A DNA stretch of 41,785 bases from Gammaproteobacteria bacterium (GCA_009844085.1 VYCF01000023.1:1-41785); one strand, 5' to 3'. Positions 16,087 to 24,513 are shown, counted from the first letter of the stretch. Notes: generated from the letters alone by a model not told the origin. Translations and numbers: made by a program.

Positions 16087-17516
16087 GAATTTTCCAATTC
16101 ATCCAGATTTTCGCGTTGTGCCTGCTGATCGCCCCGGTGCACGCCCAGACCAATCCGGCGGCGGAACTGCTGCGCGAACTCATCCGCATCGACACTTCGA
16201 ACCCGCCTGGCAACGAAGGCGCGCTGGCCGAATTCCTGCGGCCGAAATTCGAGGACCTGGGCTTCGAGGTTTCGATTATCGAGACGCCCGCCGAAGGCAA
16301 GGCGCATTTCATCGCCAGGTTGCGCGGCGACGGTTCGAAGCGGCCCATTCTGCTTGCCGCCCATGCCGACGTGGTCGGCGTCGAACCCGACCTTTGGACC
16401 CAAGAGCCCTTTGCCGGCGACATCGTCGACGGCTATGTCTATGGCCGGGGGGCGATCGATTTCAAGGGCGGTCTCGCCGTCTTCGCCGAGGCCGTCATGG
16501 AACTCGCCCGGAACGACGTACCGCTGGCGCGCGACGTGATCTTTCTCGCCGAGGCCGACGAGGAAGGCGGCAGTTACGGCACGGGCTGGCTGGCGCAGGA
16601 TCACTGGCACCTGATCGACGCCGAGTTCGCGCTCAACGAAGGCGGCTGGATCATCAAGCGCCCAAATTCGGAAGGGCGCTCGGACGATGTGCGTTACGTC
16701 AGCATTTCGACCGCGGACAAGTTCATGCTCAGCTTGCGCATCACCGCCTCGGGGCACAGCATCCATTCGTCTATGCCGCGCCCGGACAACGCCATTTTCG
16801 CCCTCGCCCGGGCGCTGGACAAATTGTCCGAATACGATGGCGGCGTGCAATTCATTCCGATCACGCGGCAGTTTTTCGAAACCCTGGCGCTGACCGCCGA
16901 GGAACCCGAGAAAACCTGGCTCGAGGACTTTATCGCGGGAACCGACGCCGCCCGCGCGGCCCAAGCCGACCGGCAGATAGGCGTCGACCCGCTATTGCGC
17001 GCCTTCACGCGTAACACCATCGCACCCGTGATCCTCGAAGCCGGCTTCCGGATCAATGTCATTCCGGGCTCCGCCACCGCGCTGGTCAATTTCCGCCTGA
17101 TTCCGGGAACCGATGTCGCGGCCTTCATCGAGGAAATCCGCCGGGTGACGGCGGACCCCGCGATTTCGGTCGAAATACTCACCAGCGACAGCCAGGAAGC
17201 CGCGCTCGCCGGCTTGCAGGAACGCTCGCGGCAGTTGCCGTCGCCCGAAGACACCGAGCTGTATCAGGCCCTCGCCGCCTCCGCCCGGGAGCAATACCCC
17301 GAAGCGCTGGTGACTTCCTACCTGTTCCAGGCCGGCACCGACGCCGGCGCCTGGCGCAACCGCGGGGTTCCGGTCTATGGCATCTATCCCTATCCCATCG
17401 ACCAGGACGACCTGTCGCGCATGCATGGCAACGACGAACGCGTCCCGGTGCAATCCCTGGCCGAGGGAACCGAAATGATCTATCGGGTTCTGGTCGACGT
17501 GGCTGCCGCAGATTAA
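16083..17516 (+). CDS. M20 family zinc metallopeptidase, secreted
   Basis: A 477-residue M20/M25/M40 peptidase with a signal peptide (FIQIFALCLLIAPVHAQ). The core motifs are IDTSNPPGNEG, LLAAHADVVG with the first metal ligand His and Asp, YGRGAIDFKGG with the bridging Asp, AEADEEGGS with the catalytic Glu and the ligand Glu, and a late MHGNDERVP with the last His. A dimerisation domain lies in the middle (ASGHSIHSSMP). It should hydrolyse short peptides or N-acyl amino acids in the periplasm. It is translationally coupled to the small exported protein before it. Confidence 0.93.
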   Translation: MRIFQFIQIFALCLLIAPVHAQTNPAAELLRELIRIDTSNPPGNEGALAEFLRPKFEDLGFEVSIIETPAEGKAHFIARLRGDGSKRPILLAAHADVVGVEPDLWTQEPFAGDIVDGYVYGRGAIDFKGGLAVFAEAVMELARNDVPLARDVIFLAEADEEGGSYGTGWLAQDHWHLIDAEFALNEGGWIIKRPNSEGRSDDVRYVSISTADKFMLSLRITASGHSIHSSMPRPDNAIFALARALDKLSEYDGGVQFIPITRQFFETLALTAEEPEKTWLEDFIAGTDAARAAQADRQIGVDPLLRAFTRNTIAPVILEAGFRINVIPGSATALVNFRLIPGTDVAAFIEEIRRVTADPAISVEILTSDSQEAALAGLQERSRQLPSPEDTELYQALAASAREQYPEALVTSYLFQAGTDAGAWRNRGVPVYGIYPYPIDQDDLSRMHGNDERVPVQSLAEGTEMIYRVLVDVAAAD

Positions 17517-17590
17517 GCGGAATTTTCACAATGCCAAAAAGATTCTGCGACGAAGAGGCAAAAGCCCCGACTTGAAGTGTTCTTGAAGTG

Positions 17591-17620
17591 TTGACCCAAT
17601 CATCGACCATAGGTTAGGTT
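17591..17620 (+). promoter_or_regulatory. Putative sigma-70 promoter of the RiPP precursor gene
   Basis: TTGACC (17591-17596), which matches the -35 consensus at five of six bases, is followed after an 18-bp spacer by TAGGTT (17615-17620), a weak -10. A direct repeat of CTTGAAGTGTT lies just upstream. This places transcription start about 65 bases before the precursor ATG, with the 19-bp palindrome in the leader. Confidence 0.4.
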
Positions 17621-17633
17621 GGGCAACTGTTGG

Positions 17634-17652
17634 CAGGTCAAGATCTGACCTG
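17634..17652. promoter_or_regulatory. 19-bp operator-like palindrome upstream of the RiPP precursor
   Basis: CAGGTCA-AGATC-TGACCTG: perfect 7-bp arms around a 5-base spacer, 41 bases before the precursor start and about 14 bases after the proposed -10. The position fits a repressor operator, or a short mRNA hairpin. No regulator gene is adjacent. Confidence 0.5.
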
Positions 17653-17692
17653 CGTCCGATTCCGGCAATTTTCGATAACAAGGAGAGCAAAG

Positions 17693-17953
17693 ATGAGCAC
17701 ACAATCACAAATCGAAGAACAGGTTATTACCAAGGCTGAGGAGGATGCGGAGTTCCGCGCCAAGCTCCTGAAGGATCCAAAAGCGGCCATCAAGGACGCG
17801 ACCGGATTTACGGTCCCGGAGAGCATCAACATCCATGTCCTGGAAGACAACCCCTCCGACTTCCATCTGGTCTTGCCGCCGGCAGGCCGAAATCTGACGA
17901 GCCAGGAAATGAGCGCCGTTGCCGGCGGGATAGGCGACATTAACACCTGGTGA
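17693..17953 (+). CDS. NHLP-type (proteusin-like) RiPP precursor with Trp-terminated core
   Basis: An 86-residue protein whose leader has the nitrile-hydratase alpha-subunit-like pattern: EEQVITKAEEDAEFRAKLL, then KDPKAAIKDATGFTVPESI, then NIHVLEDNPSDFHLVLP, and a C-terminal leader end NLTSQEMSAVAGG. The Gly-Gly (residues 78-79) leaves a predicted core of only seven residues, IGDINTW, with Trp as the last residue. AAGGAG precedes the ATG. The next gene is a flavin-dependent tryptophan halogenase, which makes that Trp the obvious substrate. No nitrile hydratase genes are nearby, so it is not an enzyme subunit. The core is much shorter than those of known polytheonamide-type proteusins. Confidence 0.88.
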   Translation: MSTQSQIEEQVITKAEEDAEFRAKLLKDPKAAIKDATGFTVPESINIHVLEDNPSDFHLVLPPAGRNLTSQEMSAVAGGIGDINTW

Positions 17954-18058
17954 GCGCTGTCGAAACTCCACTCTGGCGTCAATCCGTCACAGGGATTGCC
18001 GAATAGCGATAGCCCCGCGGTGTGTTTGCCGAAAGGCTGGCCTCTCCAGAGGCGGGAC

Positions 18059-19549
18059 ATGCATAACGGAAGCATCAGAAAACTCGTGATCGCCGGCGGC
18101 GGCGCCGCGGGTTGGATGGCCGCGGCAATGTTCGCCAGGCAGCTCGGGGAGACGCTGAATATTGCCTTGGTGGAATCCGACGAGATCGGAACTGTCGGTG
18201 TGGGTGAAGCGACGATACCCCCGCTGCACCTTTTTCATAAGTACATGAAAGTGAGTGAACCTGATTTCCTCCGCGACGTTCAGGGCACCTTCAAACTTGG
18301 CATTTTCTTCGAGAACTGGCGGAACCTGGGCGAAAACTACTTCGGTTCCTTTGGATGGGCCGGAAGGGAACGTTGGGCGGCGGGCTTTCAGAATTACTGG
18401 CTAAGGGGACGCCTCCTGGGGCTGGCCCGGGGCTACGGAGAATACTGTCTGGAAACGTCCGCGGCGTTACGCAACAGGTTTGCCATCAGCCTGAACACCG
18501 TCTTGAACTACGCCTACCACATCGACGCCGGACTCTACGGAAAATTCATGCGAGGGATTGCCGAGGAGTCCGGCGTCTTGCGCCATGAAGGAAGAATTGA
18601 CCGGGTGGAACAAGATCCGGCCAAAGGATACATCACAGGCCTCCGCCTGCAGTCAGGGCAACTGGTCACGGGCGACCTTTTTATCGATTGCACTGGCTTT
18701 CGAGCGCTCCTGATCGAACAGACCCTGAATGTCGGTTTCGATGACTACGGCGACTGGCTGTTTTGCGACAGCGCAATCGCCGTACCAACCGCATCCACCG
18801 GACCTCCGCATCCGTATACACGCTCGACAGCCCATGAAGCAGGATGGCAATGGCGCATTCCGTTGCAGCACCGGGTTGGAAACGGCATGGTATTCAGTTC
18901 CAGGCACTGGTCCGACGACGAGGCCCGGGCGCGACTGCTTGGTAATGTCCAGGGTAGCGTACTCGCCGAGCCCCGGCTGATTCGTTTCAGGGCCGGTCAG
19001 AGGCGGAGGTATTGGCACAAGAACTGCGTTGCCCTGGGGTTGGCGTCAGGCTTCATGGAACCGCTGGAATCAACCAGCATCCACCTCATTCAGCGCGGCA
19101 TCACCCGCTTGGTGCAAATGTTTCCCGACAAGGGAATTCGCGAACCCGCCATCGCCGAATTCAACGCCAAGATGCAGGACGAGATTGACAATATTCGGGA
19201 CTTTCTCATTTTCCACTACCATGTGACCAACCGTTCGGATACGCCTTTCTGGCGACAGTGCCAGACCATGGACATTCCCGACTCCCTGACGCACCGAATC
19301 CAGCTGTTTCGACAAACGGGCCGGATTGCCTGGAACCCCGGGGAACTGTTCGGCACGAATTTTTGGGTACAGGTCATGCTCGGGCAGGGCCTGATTCCGG
19401 AACAGCATCACCCTGTTGTCCATGCGATGAGCAAGGACGAGCTCGGCAAATTTCTGGTCGACATTCAACGGCAGGTCGAAGAGCAGGTCGATCGGCTTCC
19501 TGAGCACCAGCAGTTCATTGACGATTACTGCAAGGCGCCGCCCGTCTGA
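18059..19549 (+). CDS. Flavin-dependent tryptophan halogenase (probable peptidyl)
   Basis: A 496-residue protein of normal length for the PrnA/RebH family. It has the FAD motif GGGAAGWMAA (residues 13-22), VGVGEATIPPL, the catalytic lysine in GTFKLGI at residue 79, the same number as in PrnA and RebH, the signature WQWRIP (263-268), and GFMEPLEST near 331-339 with the conserved Glu. All residues needed for HOCl/HOBr formation and delivery are present. It needs FADH2 from a separate flavin reductase; none is in the window. The start at 18059 gives a family-like N-terminus; upstream extension by a TTG is unlikely. It lies 105 bases after the precursor gene, and a halogenase acting on proteusin peptides (SrpI, a Trp-6-brominase from sponge microbiomes) is known. 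Substrate assignment here is inference. Confidence 0.93.
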   Translation: MHNGSIRKLVIAGGGAAGWMAAAMFARQLGETLNIALVESDEIGTVGVGEATIPPLHLFHKYMKVSEPDFLRDVQGTFKLGIFFENWRNLGENYFGSFGWAGRERWAAGFQNYWLRGRLLGLARGYGEYCLETSAALRNRFAISLNTVLNYAYHIDAGLYGKFMRGIAEESGVLRHEGRIDRVEQDPAKGYITGLRLQSGQLVTGDLFIDCTGFRALLIEQTLNVGFDDYGDWLFCDSAIAVPTASTGPPHPYTRSTAHEAGWQWRIPLQHRVGNGMVFSSRHWSDDEARARLLGNVQGSVLAEPRLIRFRAGQRRRYWHKNCVALGLASGFMEPLESTSIHLIQRGITRLVQMFPDKGIREPAIAEFNAKMQDEIDNIRDFLIFHYHVTNRSDTPFWRQCQTMDIPDSLTHRIQLFRQTGRIAWNPGELFGTNFWVQVMLGQGLIPEQHHPVVHAMSKDELGKFLVDIQRQVEEQVDRLPEHQQFIDDYCKAPPV

Positions 19550-19637
19550 TCGACACGCAAGGCGCATCTGTTTTCGGTGGACTGACGACGGACCGTGTAA
19601 TGTTGAAATGCTGGACGATCGCTGAGGGAGGAAAGGC

Positions 19638-20699
19638 ATGATCGCAGTGACGCAACTTCGGGACGTGCTCGAGGCACTGCGGCCGCAGATTCCCGAATCC
19701 TTGCTCGCTGGACGGGGTCGGGACAGACTGTTGCAGCGGGTCGGAGATTTTCCCGCAGCCGTCGTGGCGAACCTGTGCATCTTCGAACTGAGACTCGACG
19801 ACCCGGAACCGGCTGCCGACTTCTCGGTTACCGTGGCCTCCCCATCGGTCCCGCAACACTACCTGGCGGGCGCCGACGAGGCAGCGGCGACATCCCTGAA
19901 AGCCTGGCTCGACGCCTATCTGGCCAGCAAGCCGGAACCGTACAGATGGCTGATGATCGAATACGATCTCATTGACATCCCCGAGGAGCGGAAAGCGGCT
20001 CCGGCGATCAATCTGCGGTCGGACGCTTCGCTAACCCCGGGCGGCGCGGCATTCGAACCGGCTTGCCTTGCCGGCACGCTTAGTCGTGTCCATGGCCGGA
20101 GTGACGCACGGCATGAACAGCGCGCGTTGTCCCGTACATTTGCTGTGCTGCCCTCCGGCGCAGTAGTGGTATTCGCCGCCGCCTTTCCCGAACGCGCGCC
20201 CCGATCCGTCAGGCTGGTTGTCGCGGAGGTTTCGGCAGCCGAAGTGGGGCCATTTCTCGATCGACTGCGGTGGCCGGGTTCGATTCCCACAGTCCTGCAC
20301 TTCCTTCCGGAACTCCACGATGTCTCCAACAGCTTCATGATGGCGTTCGATGTTACCCCTGAAGGCGCCCTGCCGCGACTGGGCTTCGAAATCTACCCGA
20401 CTGCCGTCGGCGACCGGGATTTTCGCGGCTTGCTCTCGGCCTGGCGCACGACAAGGAGCCACCATTGGCGCGGCCTGATAAATCGATTGGCCGAAATGGG
20501 ATTGTGCTCGCAGGCGAAGGCCGACGGGCTGCTGTGCTGGCCGAAGCAACGCATCCTCTACTGGGCGAACGGAACCTACGGGTTGCGCATGGGCATCAAT
20601 CACGTCAAGATCGTGATGGACGCGGAGCACTTGCAGGCGAAAGCCTACGCAGGTCTGCAGTGCTTCCCGCTTGCGCCCCAGTCAGTCATTTCCTCGTAG
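19638..20699 (+). CDS. Unrecognised 353-residue protein in the RiPP locus
   Basis: I do not recognise a family. There is no signal peptide or membrane segment. Several similar hairpin-like strand pairs recur: CIFELRLDDPEPAADFSVTV (residues 47-66), WLMIEYDLIDIPEE... (104-127), FMMAFDVTPEGALPRLGFEI (233-252) and NHVKIVMDAEHLQAKAYAG (321-339), each a hydrophobic strand, an acidic turn and a second strand. The last ends in the sharply conserved-looking NHxKIV...KAYxG. A repeated beta-hairpin barrel would fit, as in ABBA-type folds, but this is only a pattern. GAGGGAGGAAAGG precedes the ATG. It lies 88 bases after the halogenase and overlaps the convergent dioxygenase gene by 55 bases. A role in modifying or presenting the precursor is inferred from position. 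Confidence 0.75.
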   Translation: MIAVTQLRDVLEALRPQIPESLLAGRGRDRLLQRVGDFPAAVVANLCIFELRLDDPEPAADFSVTVASPSVPQHYLAGADEAAATSLKAWLDAYLASKPEPYRWLMIEYDLIDIPEERKAAPAINLRSDASLTPGGAAFEPACLAGTLSRVHGRSDARHEQRALSRTFAVLPSGAVVVFAAAFPERAPRSVRLVVAEVSAAEVGPFLDRLRWPGSIPTVLHFLPELHDVSNSFMMAFDVTPEGALPRLGFEIYPTAVGDRDFRGLLSAWRTTRSHHWRGLINRLAEMGLCSQAKADGLLCWPKQRILYWANGTYGLRMGINHVKIVMDAEHLQAKAYAGLQCFPLAPQSVISS

Positions 20700-21583
20700 C
20701 GCCAAGTTGACACACTGCCATCAGGATACAGTGCGGGAATTTCGGCCTGGTACCTTGACTTTCTTCCTGCTGGATCGTCTTCAGCGAAGACCGCAAGAAC
20801 CCGGGCTTCGATGGAACGCCGGCTTCGCGCATCTTCCCGGGTCGTTGGATCATTGAAAGCCGTATGGAAAGTGACCCGGCCTGCGGGATTCTCGATGCGG
20901 GAATCGTACTGCCGGAAGATCAGCGCCTCACCCGGCTCCATTGCCGGAAAGTAATACCAGCATTGGGCCGTTCCATGAACGAGGCGGTACAGCACCATAC
21001 GGGTACTCGGCTCGGTAAGGCGCCATCCATCGGAACTTATCATTTCGCCGGGAGAGACAGTCGAACAGTCGCACAAGGCAAGGGGTTTTGACTCCACCGC
21101 CCGCTTGGGATCCGTGCTGCGCCAGACGTTGTACACACCGAAATGACGGCCATCCGGAACGGCAAGCACATCCTCGAAGTACGGAGTCAAGTCTGCATGG
21201 GCCGATTCCGCATAAATCCCGGCGCCGCCGGGCAAAACCGGCGCGCCGACCCGAAACTCGTGCTGCATGGTTCGTGCGGAAAGGCATCCTGTCGCCTCCA
21301 TGACCAATTCCGAGCAATGCCGGTAGAAACGGGAAATACTGTCGTGATCGCCATATTCGATGTCAAGCGGCGCGTCTACAAGCTCGAACCCCTTACGCTT
21401 GACTGTGGGAGCTTGTGAGAGAGCGCGCGCATCGTGAATCCGGATCGGCTTGATTACCATCATTTCCGAGTTATCGCCACCCTTCCGGTGGCACGGCAAT
21501 CGGAATCCCCGGTATCCCGGCTTCACAAAAACACTTTCCGAAAGTACGAACGGCGTGTCGGGAAACTGTGGAAAATTCCTCAT
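20645..21583 (-). CDS. CmcJ/NvfI-family Fe(II)/2-oxoglutarate-dependent dioxygenase-like protein
   Basis: A 312-residue protein matching the CmcJ/AsaB/NvfI group: an N-terminal RIHDARAL...GFELVDAP, TGCLSARTMQHEFRVG, then the facial triad candidates His129 and Asp131 in AESAHADLTP, the hallmark VYNVWRST followed by KPLALCD, WYYFPAMEPGEALIFRQYDS, and His240 in FHTAF with Arg256 in RRSIEARVLAVF. The triad and the 2-oxoglutarate Arg are all present, so it should be active in hydroxylation, desaturation or a related oxidation. It converges on the 353-residue gene with a 55-base overlap. Whether it acts on the peptide is unproved. A Met at position 21463 is an alternative start. Confidence 0.82.
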   Translation of the reverse strand: MRNFPQFPDTPFVLSESVFVKPGYRGFRLPCHRKGGDNSEMMVIKPIRIHDARALSQAPTVKRKGFELVDAPLDIEYGDHDSISRFYRHCSELVMEATGCLSARTMQHEFRVGAPVLPGGAGIYAESAHADLTPYFEDVLAVPDGRHFGVYNVWRSTDPKRAVESKPLALCDCSTVSPGEMISSDGWRLTEPSTRMVLYRLVHGTAQCWYYFPAMEPGEALIFRQYDSRIENPAGRVTFHTAFNDPTTREDARSRRSIEARVLAVFAEDDPAGRKSRYQAEIPALYPDGSVSTWRYEEMTDWGASGKHCRPA

Positions 21584-21669
21584 GACGGTGGCCTGTTCAC
21601 TCTATCGCATCCTGGCCAATGTGGCGGATTTCGACCTGGGTGGCGGAGTACCGGAAAAGGCAATTTCTC

Positions 21670-23124
21670 CTAGCCATTCAACAGGAAATGTACGCCGATG
21701 CTCGCGAAATAGCCGATCGCGATCGCCCAGCTCCATTTCAGGTGCGCGAAGAAGGTGTATACGCCACGCGCCTGACCCATCACCGCGACTCCCGCGGCCG
21801 AGCCGATCGACAGCATCGAACCACCCGCGCCCGCCGTCAGCGTGATCAGCAGCCATTGAAAGAGGTCCATTTCCGGCGCCATTTCGAGCACGGCGAACAT
21901 CACCGGGATATTGTCGATCAGCGCAGAGGCGAATCCCACCAGGATATTGGCGGTGGTCGGGCCGAGGCCCTCATAGGTGAATTCCGAAACCACGGCCAGA
22001 TAGCCGAACGCGCCGAGACCGCCGACACATAGGATGATGCCGTAAAAGAAGATCAGCGTGTCCCACTCCGCGCGTTGCAGGTTGTGGAAGATGTTGTAGG
22101 GCTGACCTTCCCGTTCGATCTCGTCTTCATGTGCGGAATCGATGAACATCGCCGCATCGCCGCTCACCAGGTCGGTGTCCGCGCCCATGTAGCCAGCATC
22201 GCGCATTTGCAGGTAGTAGCCGTATAGCTTGAGTATGCCGAGACCGGTCATCATGCCGAGTACCGGCGGCAAGTGCAGGAAGTTATGGAAGCTTACGGCC
22301 ATGACGATGGTCATGCCGAACAGGCCGACGACGACCCAGCCGCCGTATTTGACCTTGGCCTCTTCCTGGATCGCCTCCGGTTTCTCGTTGGAAACTGCGA
22401 AGCTCATGATGCCGGCGGTAACGACCCAGTTGACGATCGAAGGCACCACCAGCACGAAGAATTCCTGGAACTGCACGTATCCGGCCTGCCAGATCATCAA
22501 GGTCGTAATGTCGCCGAAAGGACTGAAAACGCCGCCGGCGTTCGCCGCAACGACCACGTTGATGCAGCCGAGCACGACAAAGCGGGTGTTGTCGCCGCCG
22601 AGCGAGACCACCACGGCCGCCATGAGCAAGGCCGTGGTCAGGTTGTCCGCCAACGGCGACATGCAGAAGGAGATCAGCCCGGTGATCCAGAACAGCTTGC
22701 GCAGGGTATAGCCCGAACTGACGAGTTTTGCGCGCAGCAGATTGAAGATTCCCCGCTCCTCCATGGTGTTGATGTAGGTCATCGCCGCCAGCAGGAAGAG
22801 AAACAGTTCGACGAATTCGAGCAGATTGTGCCCGACGAGTTCCTCCGCCAGTTCCGATTCGCCTGCGGCGGCATAAGCCAGCGCCACCAGCACCCATATC
22901 ACCCCGGCGGCGACCACCACCGGTTTCGATTTGCGCAAATGAATGTTTTCTTCGCTGATCACGAGCGCGTAGGCGAGCACGAAGATCACCAGGGCGGTAA
23001 TGCCCAGTCCGCTGGCGGTCAGATCCAGCGTCGCCACCGCTTCGGCGGCCTGCGCCGCCTGGGCGCAAAACAGCAGGGAAAGAAACAGGCCGGTGCGGCC
23101 AAGCAGGGAAAAAATGCGCTTCAT
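21670..23124 (-). CDS. nhaD: NhaD-type Na+/H+ antiporter
   Basis: A 484-residue membrane protein of normal NhaD length. A signal-like N-terminus (GLFLSLLFCAQAAQA) is followed by about 12 hydrophobic segments of the ion-transporter superfamily. Diagnostic stretches are SEENIHLRKSKPVVVAAGVIW, NLLEFVELFLFLLAAMTYINT, FCMSPLADNLTTALLMAAVV, NAGGVFSPFGDITTLMIWQ, and SALIDNIPVMFAVL. The paired Asp-Asn and Asn-Ala-Gly-Gly-x-Phe-Ser-Pro motifs are intact. NhaD exchanges Na+ or Li+ for protons and is common in marine and halophilic gammaproteobacteria. It is a single-gene unit, 86 bases downstream in its own direction from the dioxygenase start. Confidence 0.93.
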   Translation of the reverse strand: MKRIFSLLGRTGLFLSLLFCAQAAQAAEAVATLDLTASGLGITALVIFVLAYALVISEENIHLRKSKPVVVAAGVIWVLVALAYAAAGESELAEELVGHNLLEFVELFLFLLAAMTYINTMEERGIFNLLRAKLVSSGYTLRKLFWITGLISFCMSPLADNLTTALLMAAVVVSLGGDNTRFVVLGCINVVVAANAGGVFSPFGDITTLMIWQAGYVQFQEFFVLVVPSIVNWVVTAGIMSFAVSNEKPEAIQEEAKVKYGGWVVVGLFGMTIVMAVSFHNFLHLPPVLGMMTGLGILKLYGYYLQMRDAGYMGADTDLVSGDAAMFIDSAHEDEIEREGQPYNIFHNLQRAEWDTLIFFYGIILCVGGLGAFGYLAVVSEFTYEGLGPTTANILVGFASALIDNIPVMFAVLEMAPEMDLFQWLLITLTAGAGGSMLSIGSAAGVAVMGQARGVYTFFAHLKWSWAIAIGYFASIGVHFLLNG

Positions 23125-23228
23125 CGCACGGACTCCAGGTTCAGATCCAGTAGAAACCCGCGCATTTTACAATTCCGTGTGGGAAAATTCCCGAAAGAGA
23201 AAGTCCGGGACTGAAACAGGCTTTGCGC

Positions 23229-23265
23229 CTACCTATTCGGATACTTGGAGGTCAGGTGGTCGGCC
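23229..23265. repeat. Left copy of a 37-bp imperfect direct repeat flanking the RM segment
   Basis: This stretch matches 25038-25074 at 32 of 37 bases. The right copy is the last 12 codons and stop of the cyclase-like gene (...TYPNR*). On the minus strand the left copy reads ...SKYPNR*, preceded by about 20 open codons that are out of frame with the restriction gene. This looks like a duplicated gene end at the far border of an inserted segment. Confidence 0.55.
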
Positions 23266-23290
23266 GGGATTTCGGCCTTGCGTTTCTTGG

Positions 23291-23788
23291 TCAGGCGATA
23301 CTCCACAATGTTCTTAGGGTTGCGGGCAAGCAATCTATGTTTAGCAGATCGTCCAGCTTTTTCGATATTTTGTACGTGACTGCCTGTCCCTCTGCCATTC
23401 TCACTAATTTCCCGGCTTTCCCTTCGGCGACTTCCCCTTTACGCCAGATGTTGAATCGTAATTCATTCGGGCATATTCCGAGGCAAAGTAGATATTCGTA
23501 TTCGCGGTCCAACCTGACGTGATTGAACTGGAAGGTTCCTTTCGCTCCCAGCGAGGCCGTCTTCACCTCGAAAGCACGACCATTAACCTGTAAATCTGTT
23601 CTTGAAGTCCGGTTGCCGTTGCCAACATCAAAATTGAAGGTTCGCAAGTAGCGCCGCACGAACTCTTCGCCGATCTCCCCCCTGTTTGTATTTCCCAGCA
23701 TTCGATACTCAGCCAGCGGAGAGTCTTGCCAAACATCCTCTGGTGAATGCTCTTTAATGATTGCAGCAAACAAATTTACGGGATTCAC
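23291..23788 (-). CDS. Type II restriction endonuclease-like protein (PD-(D/E)XK)
   Basis: A 165-residue protein with a nuclease core: [12 protein letters not shown], then [17 protein letters not shown], in which Asp and the Glu-x-Lys fit the PD-(D/E)XK catalytic motif, then a strand pattern [19 protein letters not shown]. The start is a GTG at 23788 that overlaps the methyltransferase stop as GTGA. Tight coupling to a methyltransferase makes it the probable cognate restriction enzyme. Recognition sequence is unknown. Lower G+C than the flanking genes points to horizontal acquisition. Confidence 0.8.
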   Translation of the reverse strand: MNPVNLFAAIIKEHSPEDVWQDSPLAEYRMLGNTNRGEIGEEFVRRYLRTFNFDVGNGNRTSRTDLQVNGRAFEVKTASLGAKGTFQFNHVRLDREYEYLLCLGICPNELRFNIWRKGEVAEGKAGKLVRMAEGQAVTYKISKKLDDLLNIDCLPATLRTLWSIA

Positions 23789-24513
23789 GCAGGCGGTTCC
23801 CAAGTTCCCTTGCTATTTGACCGTTTCCAGAATACCAGAAAATAGGAATGATTCTTCCGCGCGTGCACTTGTCGGACCGCCCTGCTAACTCCAGGCCTGT
23901 TCTTCCGCATGACAACAAAAAGGTCTTCGGAGACAAAGCCCATGTCTTCATAGGCTGTCATGATTTCGACATGGGTGAAGCGTTGCCGATTGGAGCAAAC
24001 TTCGTCTTGGCACTTTACGACCAGAACACCTCGCTCTCGCAACACGCGCCACGCTTCCCTTCCCGCATCAACGTACAATTCAAGCACCGCCTCGTGATAC
24101 TTGCCGTTGGTCAGATTGCCCGTCCCGTTATTCCGATAATGACGCTCAAACGCAGCATGAACTTCGTGGGCGGTTCCGCCCGGCGAGTGCATATAGGGAG
24201 GATCGAGCACAACACAGTCAATGGATTCATCCGCATAAGGTAAATCCCGGCAATCCACCCCATCCTGAATATCCGTTGCAAGCACTTGGTAATCCCGTTT
24301 CGGTACTTGGCGCCAGAAAACCCCTTTGCCATATGTGACATCGGCAACCACGCTTCCGCGCCGAACGTACAATTTCAAGATTTCCGGAAATATCTTGTCG
24401 TTTCCCTGATCGGTTGCGCTGAAAATCAGATCGTTAGTCGCTTTTCCATTTTTAACGATACGCTTGGGCGCGGATTGACCGACAGGGAAAATGTTCGCTG
24501 CAACCCCCGTCAT
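23785..24513 (-). CDS. DNA methyltransferase (DPPY class)
   Basis: A 242-residue S-adenosylmethionine-dependent methyltransferase. The SAM-binding segment is [17 protein letters not shown] (motif I, with DVTYGKG in place of the usual DxFxGxG). The acidic ATDIQDG is motif II, and the catalytic VVLDPPYM is motif IV, so the target should be N6-adenine or N4-cytosine. A later strand, [11 protein letters not shown], fits the fold. It is coupled to the ORF before it by ATGA and to the restriction gene after it by GTGA, forming a compact restriction-modification operon. No separate specificity subunit was seen, as expected for type II. Confidence 0.88.
   Translation of the reverse strand: MTGVAANIFPVGQSAPKRIVKNGKATNDLIFSATDQGNDKIFPEILKLYVRRGSVVADVTYGKGVFWRQVPKRDYQVLATDIQDGVDCRDLPYADESIDCVVLDPPYMHSPGGTAHEVHAAFERHYRNNGTGNLTNGKYHEAVLELYVDAGREAWRVLRERGVLVVKCQDEVCSNRQRFTHVEIMTAYEDMGFVSEDLFVVMRKNRPGVSRAVRQVHARKNHSYFLVFWKRSNSKGTWEPPA

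Noticed and set aside
17693..17953. That the NHLP protein is a nitrile hydratase subunit.
   Set aside because: It is too short, ends in a Gly-Gly motif and a seven-residue tail, lacks the Cys metal-binding motif of the alpha subunit, and no beta subunit is present.
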